Source of the DNA: Gallionellaceae bacterium
Lineage (GTDB): Bacteria > Pseudomonadota > Gammaproteobacteria > Burkholderiales > Thiobacillaceae
Length of the DNA stretch: 64,000 nt
Direction of reading: 5' to 3'
Assembly (NCBI GenBank): GCA_028714875.1
Contig: JAQTLN010000004.1
Span: 122,861 to 186,860, forward strand
The notes under the pieces are model-generated. The model searched no databases, had not been told where the DNA came from, and was given only the letters and a program-made list of their open reading frames with translations. A program made the position numbers and the translations under genes. Of the stretch, positions 25,410 to 34,984 are shown one piece after another (the first letter of the stretch is position 1; each line of letters begins with the position of its first letter).

Positions 25410-27104
25410 ATGGTCCACATCAGTGATTTCAATGCGCCGTTGCCTACGTCCACAAAGGATCGGGAGATAAGCAATCATGCTGACGGCAGCCACGACGCCG
25501 ATTGGTTGGCGAACGTTCTGGACGCCCTGGCGGCGCATATCGCGGTACTCGACAGACAGGGTGTGATCGTTGCCGTGAACCGCGCATGGACCCGCTTCGC
25601 CGAGGAGAACAATGGCTGCTCCACGGCTTATGGCGTCGGCGTGAGTTATCTGGATAGCGTGCGCGCCGGCGCGGAACGCGGTGACGGCGGCGCGGCCCAC
25701 GCCCTGGTGGGGCTGACCGCCGTGCTGAGCGGCGAGAAACCGCGCTTCGAACTGGAATATCCCTGTCACGGCAAGGACCAGGAACGCTGGTTCATGATGC
25801 AGATTTCACCGCTGCCGGACGCGGGCGGCTGCGTGGTGGCTCATATCGACATCACCGCGCGCAAACAGGCCGAAAGCGACCGCGCGCGGCTGGCGGCGAT
25901 CATGGAAGCCACCACGGATTTTGTCGGCATGGCCGACGAGCATGGGCGGGCGATGTACGCCAACCGATCGCTAAGGCAGTTGCGCGGGCTTGGCCTGTCG
26001 CCGCATGACCCCATGGAGCCCATCAGCAAGGCTCACCCGGATTGGGCTGGCCGCAAGATCATGGACATCGGAATACCCGAAGCCGCGCGTCTGGGCGTCT
26101 GGGCCGGTGAAACGGCGGTCGTGGATGTCACCGGGAGAGAAATTCCGGTGCATCAGGTCATCCTCTCCCACCGCAATGAGCGGGGTGAAATCGATTTCTA
26201 CTCCACCATCATGCGCGACATCTCGGAATCGCGGCGGCGAGCCAGCGAGTTGCAGCAGGCATATGAGGAGTTGAAACGGACTCAGGAACAACTGGTGCAA
26301 TCGGAAAAAATGGCCTCTCTCGGCCAACTCGCCGCCGGTGTCGCCCACGAGATCAACAACCCCATCGGCTACCTGAGTTCCAATCTGGGCACGCTGGGAG
26401 GGTATGTGCGGGATGTGTTGGGCGTGATGGAAACCTATGAGACCGCCCTGTCCGCCATCAGCGATCCGGCACACCTGGCCGCCGTCGCGCAAAAGAAACA
26501 GGAAGCGGACTTCAATTTTCTGCGAGAGGACATTCCCATCCTGCTGGCGGAATCCCTGGAGGGCATCCAGCGGGTGCGCAAGATCGTGCAGGATTTGAAG
26601 GACTTCGCCCATGCCGGCGACAACGAGGACTGGCAATGGGTGGATCTGCGCCACAGCCTGAATCGCACCCTCAACATCGTGAACAACGAACTCAAATACA
26701 AGGCCGAGGTTCTTCAGGATTACCAGGACATCCCGGAGATCCACTGCCTGCCCGGCCAGTTGAATCAGGTCTTCATGAACCTGCTGGTCAACGCGGGCCA
26801 TGCCATCGAGGCGAAGGGCGAGGTGCGGATACGCACCTGGCAGGAGGGCGAGTGGATCTCGGTGGAAATTTCCGATACCGGCTGTGGCATGCCCCAGGAA
26901 GTGATAAGCCGCATCTTCGACCCTTTCTTCACCACCAAGCCGGTGGGCAAGGGGACCGGCCTGGGGCTGTCGATTTCCTATGGCATCGTGAAAAAGCACG
27001 GCGGCCGCATCGAGGTGGCAAGCAAGGTGGGCGAGGGGACCACCTTCCGCGTCGTGTTGCCGGTGGCGGGGCCTGATCCGGCGGCGATGGAAGCCGGCGC
27101 ATGA
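25410..27104 (+). CDS. Soluble PAS-PAS sensor histidine kinase
   Basis: A 564-residue cytoplasmic kinase. A first PAS domain covers about residues 30-150 (LANVLDALAAHIAVLDRQGVIVAVN) and a second about 155-280 (AIMEATTDFVGMADEHGRAMYAN). A coiled coil (QLQQAYEELKRTQEQLVQSEKM) leads to the phospho-acceptor segment GQLAAGVAHEINNPIGYL. The ATPase domain has its N box (QVFMNLLVNAGHAI), a G1 box (DTGCGMP), an F box (IFDPFFTTKPVGKGTGLGLS) and a closing G2 segment. AGAGGGAGAG precedes the ATG. The stop overlaps the start of the next kinase gene (ATGA). It lacks receiver and HPt domains, so phosphate must pass to the receivers encoded downstream. Confidence 0.92.
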   Translation: MVHISDFNAPLPTSTKDREISNHADGSHDADWLANVLDALAAHIAVLDRQGVIVAVNRAWTRFAEENNGCSTAYGVGVSYLDSVRAGAERGDGGAAHALVGLTAVLSGEKPRFELEYPCHGKDQERWFMMQISPLPDAGGCVVAHIDITARKQAESDRARLAAIMEATTDFVGMADEHGRAMYANRSLRQLRGLGLSPHDPMEPISKAHPDWAGRKIMDIGIPEAARLGVWAGETAVVDVTGREIPVHQVILSHRNERGEIDFYSTIMRDISESRRRASELQQAYEELKRTQEQLVQSEKMASLGQLAAGVAHEINNPIGYLSSNLGTLGGYVRDVLGVMETYETALSAISDPAHLAAVAQKKQEADFNFLREDIPILLAESLEGIQRVRKIVQDLKDFAHAGDNEDWQWVDLRHSLNRTLNIVNNELKYKAEVLQDYQDIPEIHCLPGQLNQVFMNLLVNAGHAIEAKGEVRIRTWQEGEWISVEISDTGCGMPQEVISRIFDPFFTTKPVGKGTGLGLSISYGIVKKHGGRIEVASKVGEGTTFRVVLPVAGPDPAAMEAGA

Positions 27105-29206
27105 GCGATGCGCCAAGCAATGCCGAAGTGCCTGGCGGCGCCGTTTTGAAGGGGTCCACCCGGCCCCTGTTGACCGGGCTGCTGACGATGTTGCTGCTGC
27201 TGGGAATCGGCATGGCGGTGGGGATATTCCAGTTGCGCCAGATGGCGCAAACCCTGGACAGCGTGGTGCGCGAGGATGCCACCGCGGTCGGCGCCATCGT
27301 CACCATGATGCGCACCGCGCGGGAGCGGATGTTGATTCTGAGTGAGGTCGTCACCTTGGAGGATGCCTTCGTTCGTGATGAGAAGCTGCTCGAATTCGAT
27401 CGCCTGGAGGGGGAATTCGCCAGCGCGCGGCGACGTCTGCTGGCTCTGCCATTGAGCCACGAAGAGGAGGCGCTGCGCGGGCGTCAGAACCAGTTGCTCC
27501 TGCAACTGGTCGGCCATCTCGACTGGATCGTCACGCTGGCGCGGGCCGACGAACTGGCCGCCGCGCGGGATTTTCTGAAAATCGATGCGATCCCGGTCCA
27601 GAGCCAGATGTTGAATACCCTGATGCAATGGGTCGATATCCGCCAGACGCGGCAGGGCGCCCGGGCCGCGCAAGCGCGCGAACATCAACAAAGCGCGGTG
27701 GGCATGATGTTCGGCGTCGGGCTGATCGCCGTTCTGGTGGGCGGGCTGGTGGTGGTGGTGGTGTATCGCTGGAATGCGCGGCTGATCGGCCGTCTCACCA
27801 AAAACGAAACCCGCCTGCGCGCCGCCCTGGCCGAGCAGGTTTTTCAGCAGCGCGCGCTGGACGAGCATTCGATCGTCAGCGTCGCCGATGTCGCGGGGCG
27901 CATCACCTACGTCAATGACAAGTTCTGCCAGGTCAGCGGCTATACGCGGGAAGAACTCCTCGGCGCCAACCACCGCATCGTCAAATCGGATTTCCATCCG
28001 CCGGAATTCTTTCAATCCTTGTGGCACAGCATCAGCAGCGGCCAGGTCTGGCGCGGCGAGGTAAAAAATCGCGCGAAGGACGGCCGCCATTACTGGGTGG
28101 AAACCACCATCGTGCCGCTGCTTGATGAGCGGGGCCTGCCCATCCGCTACATCTCGGTGCGTACCGAGATCACCCACATCATGGAACTGGAGGCGGCGGT
28201 GCGGCAGGCCAACGTCATCCTGCAAAGTAACGTCATCGAACGCACACAGGAACTGGAACTGGCGAAGCGGCAACTGGAACAGGAGCTGGCCGACCGGGTG
28301 CGTACCCAGGCCGAGTTGCAACACAGCTTTGACGAGCTGAAGACCTTGCATCGGCAATTACAGGAGGCCCAGCAATACCTGATGCAGTCGGAAAAACTCG
28401 CCGCCGTGGGCCAGCTGGCGGCCGGCATGGCGCACGAAATCAACAATCCCATTGGCTTCATCACCTCCAATCTGACCATGCTGAGTCGCTACCAGGACAC
28501 GCTGGGACAGGTGCTGGCGCATTACCGCCAGGCGGAATCCGGCCTGACCGAAGACCTTCGCGACGGCCTCGCCAGCCTGCGTCAGAGCGCCGACCTGGAT
28601 TTCGTCCTGGAGGATGCCCGCGCCCTGCTGGAGGAAACCCGTGGCGGCGTGGCGCGGGTAAGCAAGATCGTCCAGGATCTGCGCGAGTTCTCCCAGGTGG
28701 ATAGCGTCGGCCAACGGCAATGGGCGGATCTCAACCATAGCTTGGACACCACCCTCAATCTGCTGGGCGAGCGCCTGACCGGGGCGGTGGAGATTCGCCG
28801 CGAATATGGCGACTTGCCCCAGGTGGAATGCAATTCCGCCGAACTCAACCAGGTGTTCTTCAATCTGCTCAACAACGCCTTGCAAGCCATGCCCAGGGGG
28901 GGGCGTATCACGCTGCGCAGTGGCCGCGAGGACGAACAGGTCTTCATCGAGATCGAGGACAGCGGAGAAGGCATGGCGGAGGCGGTACTGCCGCATATCT
29001 TCGATCCCTTCTTCACCACCCGGCCCGTGGGCCAGGGCGTGGGGCTGGGGCTTTCGCTGGCCTACGGCGTGATTCAGCAGCACGGTGGACAGATCACGGC
29101 GCGCAGCCAGGTGGGGGTGGGCTCGGCATTCCGCGTCACCCTGCCTTTGCGTCAAGAACATCCAGCGCGGCAAGTCGCGCGCGCGGAGGAGGACGGGGGC
29201 GCATGA
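27101..29206 (+). CDS. Membrane sensor histidine kinase with four-helix periplasmic domain and PAS
   Basis: A 701-residue kinase anchored by two membrane helices at about 24-45 and 205-227. The loop between them is about 160 residues, mostly helical, like the four-helix-bundle sensors of chemoreceptors. A PAS domain follows at about 245-365 (ITYVNDKFCQVSGYTREELLG), then a long coiled coil (QELELAKRQLEQELADRVRTQ). The phospho-acceptor block is GQLAAGMAHEINNPIGFI, and the ATPase domain ends the protein (FFNLLNNALQAM, DSGEGM, FFTTRPVGQGVGLGLSL). The transmitter closely resembles that of the preceding kinase, suggesting duplication within the operon with change of sensor. Both its ends overlap neighbouring genes by 4 bases. 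Confidence 0.92.
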   Translation: MSDAPSNAEVPGGAVLKGSTRPLLTGLLTMLLLLGIGMAVGIFQLRQMAQTLDSVVREDATAVGAIVTMMRTARERMLILSEVVTLEDAFVRDEKLLEFDRLEGEFASARRRLLALPLSHEEEALRGRQNQLLLQLVGHLDWIVTLARADELAAARDFLKIDAIPVQSQMLNTLMQWVDIRQTRQGARAAQAREHQQSAVGMMFGVGLIAVLVGGLVVVVVYRWNARLIGRLTKNETRLRAALAEQVFQQRALDEHSIVSVADVAGRITYVNDKFCQVSGYTREELLGANHRIVKSDFHPPEFFQSLWHSISSGQVWRGEVKNRAKDGRHYWVETTIVPLLDERGLPIRYISVRTEITHIMELEAAVRQANVILQSNVIERTQELELAKRQLEQELADRVRTQAELQHSFDELKTLHRQLQEAQQYLMQSEKLAAVGQLAAGMAHEINNPIGFITSNLTMLSRYQDTLGQVLAHYRQAESGLTEDLRDGLASLRQSADLDFVLEDARALLEETRGGVARVSKIVQDLREFSQVDSVGQRQWADLNHSLDTTLNLLGERLTGAVEIRREYGDLPQVECNSAELNQVFFNLLNNALQAMPRGGRITLRSGREDEQVFIEIEDSGEGMAEAVLPHIFDPFFTTRPVGQGVGLGLSLAYGVIQQHGGQITARSQVGVGSAFRVTLPLRQEHPARQVARAEEDGGA

Positions 29207-31980
29207 TGGCCGACATTGTCCTGAATTTGCTGAGAGTGCTTCTGCTGGCGGGCGTCTTGTTCATTTTCTGGCGCTATCGCCTGCGTGAAGCCGCGCCAGA
29301 CCGGAAAGAGGCCTGGTGGATGATTCTGTGGGGCGTCGGCCTGTTGTTGTTCGGCAGTATTGTCGATGTTGCCGAGAGCCTCCCAGGTTTGATTCCCGTC
29401 TCGGCGCCAGACGAAACCGGGATCAGTTCATGGCTGGAAAATCTGGTCGGCTATATCGGCGGCTGCCTGCTGCTGTTTTTCGGATTTCGTCGTTGGCTGT
29501 TGCTCAGCAACTTGGAACATGAGCGATTTAGACGACTCAAGAACGCCATTACCCGTGTTCAGGGCGCCTTCATCAGCACGGCTGATACCCGCCAGGCCTT
29601 CGACAGCTTGCTGCATGACATCCTCGATCTGACCGGCAGCGAGTATGGCTTCATCGGCGAGGTATCGCGGCGTGACGGGCAGCCTTATCTCAAGACCCAT
29701 GCCATCAGCAATATCGCCTGGAACGAAGAGACCCGGCGCTTTTATGACGAGCACGTGCCGCTAGGCATGGAGTTCAGCAACCCGAATACGTTGTTCGGCG
29801 CGGTTTTGCGCAGCGGCGAGCCGGTCATCGCCAACGACCCGGCGCATGATCCGCGACGTGGTGGCCTGCCGCCGGGACATCCGCCACTGAATACCTTTCT
29901 GGGCCTGCCGATACACGCCGGCGGACGCATGTTGGGCATGCTGGGCATCGCCAACCGGAGCGGCGGTTATGACCACGAGGTGATCCATTTTCTGCATCCC
30001 CTGTCGAGCACCATCGCCCAGTTGATCGAGGCGCGTCAGGCGGTGCTCGCGCGCAATGTGGCGGAAGCCGCGCTGGCGGCCAGCGCGCAGCATGCCCAGG
30101 CGGTGCTGAATCATGTGCTTGACGGCATCATCACCATCGATGGCCACGGTATCGTCGCCTCATACAACCTGTCCGCCGAGCGCATCTTCGGCTATACGGC
30201 CGAGGCGGTCATCGGCCGCAACGTCAGCATGCTGATGCCAGCCCCCTATCGTGAACAGCATGACGGCTATCTGCGGCATTACCAGAGCACGGGCGAGGCC
30301 AGGGTGATCGGTATCGGTCGCGAGGTCGTGGGGCAGCGCCAGGGCGGCGGCACTTTCCCCATGGAGCTGGCGGTCACCGAGATCCGGCGCGATGGCCAAC
30401 CCCTGTATATCGGCATGGTGCGCGACATTACCGAACGCAAGCGCATGGAGCGACTGAAGAGCGAATTCCTCTCCACCGTCAGCCATGAATTGCGCACGCC
30501 GCTGACTTCCATCCACGGCGCCCTCGGGCTGATCGCCGGTGGCGTGTTGGGAGCGTTGCCGGCCCAGATAAGACAATTGGTCCATATCGCCCACAAGAAC
30601 AGCGAACAGTTGACTCATCTGATCAATGACCTGCTCGACATGGAGAAAATGGCGGCGGGAGGTGTGCATTTCGACATGAAGGCCGAGGCGCTGATGCCGT
30701 TGCTGGAACAGGCCATCGAGGCCAACCGCGCTTATGGCGAGGATCGCCGCGTGTCGTTTGTGATGAGCGCGCGGGCCGATGACGTGCTGGTGCGGGTCGA
30801 TGCCAAACGCTTGTTGCAGGTCATGGCCAATCTGCTCTCCAATGCCGCCAAATTTTCGCCCGAGGGCGGTCAGGTCGAGATCGCCGTGACCCGGCTCGAC
30901 AGCCAGGCGCGAATCGCGGTGAGCGATCATGGCCCGGGCATACCCGCCAACTTCCGTGACCACATCTTCGAGAAATTTTCCCAGGCCGATGCCTCCGACA
31001 GTCGCCAGAAAGGCGGCACCGGCCTGGGTCTGGCGATCACGCGGGAACTGGTGCAACACATGGATGGGCGCATTGGCTTCGACTCGCGCGACGGCGAGGG
31101 CGCCACTTTTCATATCGAGTTGCCGCTCTTGCGATCAAGCGGACAGCGCGACTGGCCAGGCACGGCTGAGCCGGAAATTACCAACGCGCCCCGGCTGCTG
31201 GTGGTGGAGGACAACGCCGAAGTGGCCGGCCTGCTGGCGCTGATGTTGCGCTACGCCGGTTTCAACGTGGATCTGGCGGGAGATGCGCGTAGCGCCCTGG
31301 CGCGCCTCGAAACCCAGGCCTATGCCGCCATGACCCTGGATCTGAACCTGCCCGATACCGGCGGCGTCGAGATTATCCGCAAATTGCGCGCGTCTCCCGC
31401 CACCCGGAACCTGCCCATCATCGTCCTGTCCGCTTACGTGGAGGAAGGTCAGCTTGCCCTGGCCGGCGAACTGAATACTGTGGACTGGCTGGCCAAACCC
31501 TTCGATGAGGCGCGCCTGCTGAGGGCCGTGCGCCAGGCGCTGAGGGGCGATGCCGCGGGCAAACCGAGGGTGCTGCATGTGGAGGACGACGTGGACCTGC
31601 GACAGGTGGTGTCCACTCTGGGTGGGGAGATCGCCGAGTTTGTCCCCGCCCGCAATCTGGCCGAGGCGCGCGAACGCTTGCGCGAAGGGCGTTACAGCGT
31701 GGTGATGCTGGATTTGGAGTTGCCCGACGGTTCCGGCTGGGAATTGATGTCGGCGCTGCGGGCGGTGACGCCGATGCCCCGGGTGATTATTCTCTCCGGT
31801 AGCGAGGCGGCGCCCGATCAGGTCGAGGCGGTGGCGGCCGCTCTGGTGAAGTCACGCATCTCCAACGACGAATTGCTGCAAACCCTGCATCGGGTGATCA
31901 GCCAGTCAGCGGCTTTATCGGAACAAGCGGCCCTGGTGGAAACCCCTTCCTTGGTGGAACAACCTTATGCCCAACTTTGA
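29203..31980 (+). CDS. Hybrid membrane histidine kinase, TM-GAF-PAS-HK-REC-REC
   Basis: A 925-residue hybrid kinase. Three membrane helices lie in the first 100 residues. A GAF domain covers about 115-285 (SEYGFIGEVSRRDGQPYLKTHAI, LGLPIHAGGRMLGMLGIANR), followed by PAS (about 305-425, FGYTAEAVIGRNVSMLMP), HisKA (STVSHELRTPLTSIHG) and ATPase (NLLSNAAKFSP, GTGLGLAITREL). Two receivers close it: REC1 at about 660-783 (VVEDNAEV, MTLDLNLPD, LAKPFD) and REC2 at about 785-900 (HVEDDVDL, VMLDLELPDGS, with a less usual LVKSRI around the Lys). No HPt domain is present; the one encoded two genes later is the natural partner. The ATG at 29203 has GGAGGA upstream and overlaps the previous stop. The long upstream extension of this frame is antisense-like and rejected. 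Confidence 0.92.
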   Translation: MMADIVLNLLRVLLLAGVLFIFWRYRLREAAPDRKEAWWMILWGVGLLLFGSIVDVAESLPGLIPVSAPDETGISSWLENLVGYIGGCLLLFFGFRRWLLLSNLEHERFRRLKNAITRVQGAFISTADTRQAFDSLLHDILDLTGSEYGFIGEVSRRDGQPYLKTHAISNIAWNEETRRFYDEHVPLGMEFSNPNTLFGAVLRSGEPVIANDPAHDPRRGGLPPGHPPLNTFLGLPIHAGGRMLGMLGIANRSGGYDHEVIHFLHPLSSTIAQLIEARQAVLARNVAEAALAASAQHAQAVLNHVLDGIITIDGHGIVASYNLSAERIFGYTAEAVIGRNVSMLMPAPYREQHDGYLRHYQSTGEARVIGIGREVVGQRQGGGTFPMELAVTEIRRDGQPLYIGMVRDITERKRMERLKSEFLSTVSHELRTPLTSIHGALGLIAGGVLGALPAQIRQLVHIAHKNSEQLTHLINDLLDMEKMAAGGVHFDMKAEALMPLLEQAIEANRAYGEDRRVSFVMSARADDVLVRVDAKRLLQVMANLLSNAAKFSPEGGQVEIAVTRLDSQARIAVSDHGPGIPANFRDHIFEKFSQADASDSRQKGGTGLGLAITRELVQHMDGRIGFDSRDGEGATFHIELPLLRSSGQRDWPGTAEPEITNAPRLLVVEDNAEVAGLLALMLRYAGFNVDLAGDARSALARLETQAYAAMTLDLNLPDTGGVEIIRKLRASPATRNLPIIVLSAYVEEGQLALAGELNTVDWLAKPFDEARLLRAVRQALRGDAAGKPRVLHVEDDVDLRQVVSTLGGEIAEFVPARNLAEARERLREGRYSVVMLDLELPDGSGWELMSALRAVTPMPRVIILSGSEAAPDQVEAVAAALVKSRISNDELLQTLHRVISQSAALSEQAALVETPSLVEQPYAQL

Positions 31981-32356
31981 ACGCATTCTCTGTGTGGAAG
32001 ACGACCCCGATATCCAGGTCGTGATCCAGGTGGCTCTGGAAATGGTGGGCGGTTTCGGGGTCAAGCTGTGCGCTTCCGGCCAGGAAGCGCTGGATAACGT
32101 GGCCGGTTTTCAGCCCGACCTGATTCTGCTCGATGTGATGCTGCCCGGCATGGATGGCCCCGCCACGCTGGGGGCCATGCGGCGCTTGCCGGGGGTGGCC
32201 TCGTTGCCGGTGGTGTTCATGACCGCCAAGGTGCAACCGGACGAAGTGGCCCATCTCCTTTCCCTGGGCGCCGTGGCGGTGATTGCCAAACCTTTCGATC
32301 CCATGACCCTGGCGCGGGAACTCCGCGCCCTCTGGCGGCAAGTTCATGCCGGCTGA
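31967..32356 (+). CDS. CheY-like single receiver domain protein
   Basis: A 129-residue stand-alone receiver domain: ILCVEDDPDIQVVIQVALEMVGG, phospho-Asp in LILLDVMLPGMDGP, Thr in VVFMTAKV and Lys in VIAKPFDPM. It has no output domain, so it acts either as a shuttle in a phosphorelay or by protein contact. It overlaps the hybrid kinase gene by 14 bases and the HPt-GGDEF gene by 11 bases. Lying between a kinase without HPt and a protein that starts with HPt, it is well placed to carry phosphate between them. Confidence 0.92.
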   Translation: MPNFERILCVEDDPDIQVVIQVALEMVGGFGVKLCASGQEALDNVAGFQPDLILLDVMLPGMDGPATLGAMRRLPGVASLPVVFMTAKVQPDEVAHLLSLGAVAVIAKPFDPMTLARELRALWRQVHAG

Positions 32357-33980
32357 TTTTTCCCAGGGCAGGCAACTCCTGGATACCCTGCGCCAGAGCT
32401 TCATTGCCCAGCTACCCACGCGCCTGGCGGCCATCGAGCAATGCTGGGTCGATTGCTACATGGCGGCCGACCCGCTTCCCGCTCTGCATGAACTGCTGCG
32501 CCTGGCCCATAGTCTGCGTGGCAGCGCCAGGACTTATGGGCTGATGCCGTTGGGGGAGGCGGCCGGCGACCTGGAAGACGAGATACGGCCCTGGCCGGCG
32601 CGTGAAGCGCTTCCCGATAGCGATGCCAGAACCCACCTGGATGGGTTGGTGGCCGCCTTGCGCCGCGCGGCGCAGGACATCCCGGGTACGCTCCCCGCGT
32701 TGTCCTGGGTTCCGACAAAAGTGGCCGCGCAACCCGGCGGTTTTGTTTATCTGCTTGAGGACGAGCCGGCACAGGCGACGCGGCTTGCCAGCCAGTTGGC
32801 GCATTTCGGCTACCCGATGAAGACCTTCGCCAGCGCGTCCGCGTTGCTGGAGGCGGTCGAACGGGCGCCGCCGGTGGCCTGCCTCCTGGACATCATCATC
32901 GCCGACGATGCTCAGGCGGGGATTGAACTGGGCCAGCAATTGCATCGCCGCGACGCGACCATGCCGTTGATCTTCACCAGTGCCCGCGACGACATCGAGG
33001 CGCGCCTGGGCGCGGTCAAGGCGGGCGGACAGGCTTATCTGACCAAACCTATTGATGTCGGCGGGCTGGTCGATGAGCTGGATCGCATGACCGGGCGTCT
33101 CGCGAGCACGCCCTATCGCGTCCTGGTGGTGGAGGATGACGAATCTCTCGCGCGTTACTACCGCGCCCTGTTGCGCGACGCCGGCATGGAGGCGGTGGTG
33201 GAAAGCGAGCCGCTGAAGGTGCTGCATACGCTGACGGAATTCAGTCCCGATCTGATGCTGCTGGATATCTACATGCCCCATTGCAGCGGCGCGGAATTGG
33301 CTCAGGTGATACGCCAGCACGGCGCCCATGGCGGGCTGCCCATCGTGTTCCTGTCCGCCGAGGGTGATCCGGATATCCAGTACGCCGCGCTGCGGACCGG
33401 GGGGGATGACTTCCTCACCAAACCGGTGGACGCCAAGGTTCTCCTGCGGACCATCGCTGTGCGCGCGCAGCGTGCCCGCCAGATGAGCGCATTGATGGCG
33501 CGCGACGGTCTGACCGGTCTGCTAAATCACAGTCGGATCAAGGAAATGCTGATCGCCGAGGTGGCGCGCGCGCGGCGCGGCAATACGCAACTGGCGCTGG
33601 CCATGCTGGACCTGGATCACTTCAAGTCGATCAATGACCGCTATGGACATCTGACCGGCGACCGGGTCATCAAAAGCCTGGCCCGCCTGCTGCGCGAACG
33701 TCTGCGCGGAAGCGACCTGGCCGGGCGTTACGGTGGGGAGGAGTTCCTGGTGATCCTGCCCGATTGCGACCGGGATTCGGCGCTGCGCCTGATCGACGAC
33801 ATCCGGGAGCGTTTCAGCCAGGTCGCGCAATGCGGGAATACACCGGAGCAGATATTCAACGCCAGTTTCAGTGCCGGACTGGCCGCGTTCCCCTGGGCCA
33901 ACAGCCCGGAAAACATGCTCCTGGCGGCGGATGCCGCGCTCTATGAGGCCAAGCTGCAAGGCCGCGATCGCACCCGCTGA
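32346..33980 (+). CDS. HPt-REC-REC-GGDEF diguanylate cyclase
   Basis: A 544-residue response regulator-type cyclase. Residues 10-105 form an HPt domain with the phospho-histidine in LAHSLRGSARTYG (His55). Two receivers follow: REC1 about 130-245 (YLLEDEPAQATRLA, CLLDIIIADD, LTKPID) and REC2 about 255-370 (VVEDDESLARYY, LMLLDIYMPHCSG, LTKPVD). Residues 380-540 are a GGDEF domain (DGLTGLLNHSRIKEML, DLDHFKSINDRYGH, RYGGEEF) with an intact active-site motif. Phosphate arriving on HPt or on the receivers would be expected to promote dimerisation and c-di-GMP synthesis. It is the last gene of the tightly overlapping operon and so the probable output of its kinases. Confidence 0.93.
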   Translation: MPADFSQGRQLLDTLRQSFIAQLPTRLAAIEQCWVDCYMAADPLPALHELLRLAHSLRGSARTYGLMPLGEAAGDLEDEIRPWPAREALPDSDARTHLDGLVAALRRAAQDIPGTLPALSWVPTKVAAQPGGFVYLLEDEPAQATRLASQLAHFGYPMKTFASASALLEAVERAPPVACLLDIIIADDAQAGIELGQQLHRRDATMPLIFTSARDDIEARLGAVKAGGQAYLTKPIDVGGLVDELDRMTGRLASTPYRVLVVEDDESLARYYRALLRDAGMEAVVESEPLKVLHTLTEFSPDLMLLDIYMPHCSGAELAQVIRQHGAHGGLPIVFLSAEGDPDIQYAALRTGGDDFLTKPVDAKVLLRTIAVRAQRARQMSALMARDGLTGLLNHSRIKEMLIAEVARARRGNTQLALAMLDLDHFKSINDRYGHLTGDRVIKSLARLLRERLRGSDLAGRYGGEEFLVILPDCDRDSALRLIDDIRERFSQVAQCGNTPEQIFNASFSAGLAAFPWANSPENMLLAADAALYEAKLQGRDRTR

Positions 33981-34035
33981 GCGGCACCCGCGGGCATGAC
34001 TTTATGAAGAATTACAAAATAACCTAGTGGATTTT

Positions 34036-34884
34036 ATGATCAACGTCACCGCGCAAGAACTGGAAAGCATCCTGTCCACCATCGACAAAGCCCTCGCCAT
34101 GCACGACGCCTGGCGCGAGCAGATCCAGCGCACCGTTGCCTGCAGGCTGGCACCCCAAGATGGGGATATGGCCGATGATGCTCACCACCGTTGCGCATTC
34201 GGCAACTGGTTCTATAGCCCTTCCAATGCCCATCTTCGTCGTTTGCCCAGCTTCATGAAGATCGAAGAGATGCACAAGGTCACGCATAACCATGCACGCG
34301 AGTTATGCATCCGGCTCAAGGGGCATTGGCCCATCTCCCCAAACGAATATGACCCTTACATTGAGCAGGTCGCGCACTTCCGGGCGGAACTGATTCAACT
34401 ACGGCAGAAAGTGTTCGACACCCTGCACAAGATCGACCCCTTGACTGGCGCTTACTGTGGCGTGCACATATTGCCGGACCTGGAACACGAGCAGACGTTG
34501 AAGCGAGCCCAAGGCCAGGCTTACAGCCTGCTCATGCTGCAATTCGATCTTCTGGAGATCAATCAGGCGCATGGTCGTGCCAAGGGGGACGAGATTCTGC
34601 GCGCCAGTATCACCGGTATACGGGACGCGCTGGGCTCGGGTGAAAAGGTGTACCGCTACGCGAGCGCCGAATTTGTCATCTGCCTACCCGGCAAGGATGG
34701 AGCCGAAGCTTTCAAGACCAAGGAAAATCTGTTGGCGATCATCAGTCAGGCCGTGGAAGCCTCGGTGGGAAACTCCGCCGCCAACCTGGACATCCATTAC
34801 GCCATCACGGACCTGGAACCTGATACGTATATCGAGCAACTCATCAGCCAGGCAGAGCGGGCAACCTACACAATCAAGATTTGA
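34036..34884 (+). CDS. CZB zinc-sensor protein with degenerate GGDEF domain
   Basis: A 282-residue protein built like the E. coli diguanylate cyclase DgcZ. Residues 1-125 form a chemoreceptor zinc-binding (CZB) domain with the expected ligands His23, Cys53 (in RCAFGNWF), His80 and His84 (in EMHKVTHNH). Residues 140-280 form a GGDEF-like domain (DPLTGAYCGVHILPDLEHE). The active-site loop, however, reads RYASAEF (ASAEF at 209-213) where RYGGEEF is expected, so cyclase activity is probably lost. The product may instead bind zinc and pair with another GGDEF protein. Start choice is uncertain: ATG 34036 is preferred, with GTG 34027 as an alternative. A 55-base gap separates it from the phosphorelay operon. 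Confidence 0.85.
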   Translation: MINVTAQELESILSTIDKALAMHDAWREQIQRTVACRLAPQDGDMADDAHHRCAFGNWFYSPSNAHLRRLPSFMKIEEMHKVTHNHARELCIRLKGHWPISPNEYDPYIEQVAHFRAELIQLRQKVFDTLHKIDPLTGAYCGVHILPDLEHEQTLKRAQGQAYSLLMLQFDLLEINQAHGRAKGDEILRASITGIRDALGSGEKVYRYASAEFVICLPGKDGAEAFKTKENLLAIISQAVEASVGNSAANLDIHYAITDLEPDTYIEQLISQAERATYTIKI

Positions 34885-34984
34885 TGGGGCATGGTAAGCG
34901 TCCAGTCTGATCAACTGTGCCGATCCGATAGCATAGTAAGTTGGACCAAGTACATGTTTTCACGCTGTAACCCGCTACTTACGG

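Noticed and set aside
28828..29202. Upstream extension of the hybrid kinase frame
   Set aside because: It overlaps the end of the previous kinase out of frame; the ATG at 29203 with GGAGGA and 4-base overlap is the better start.
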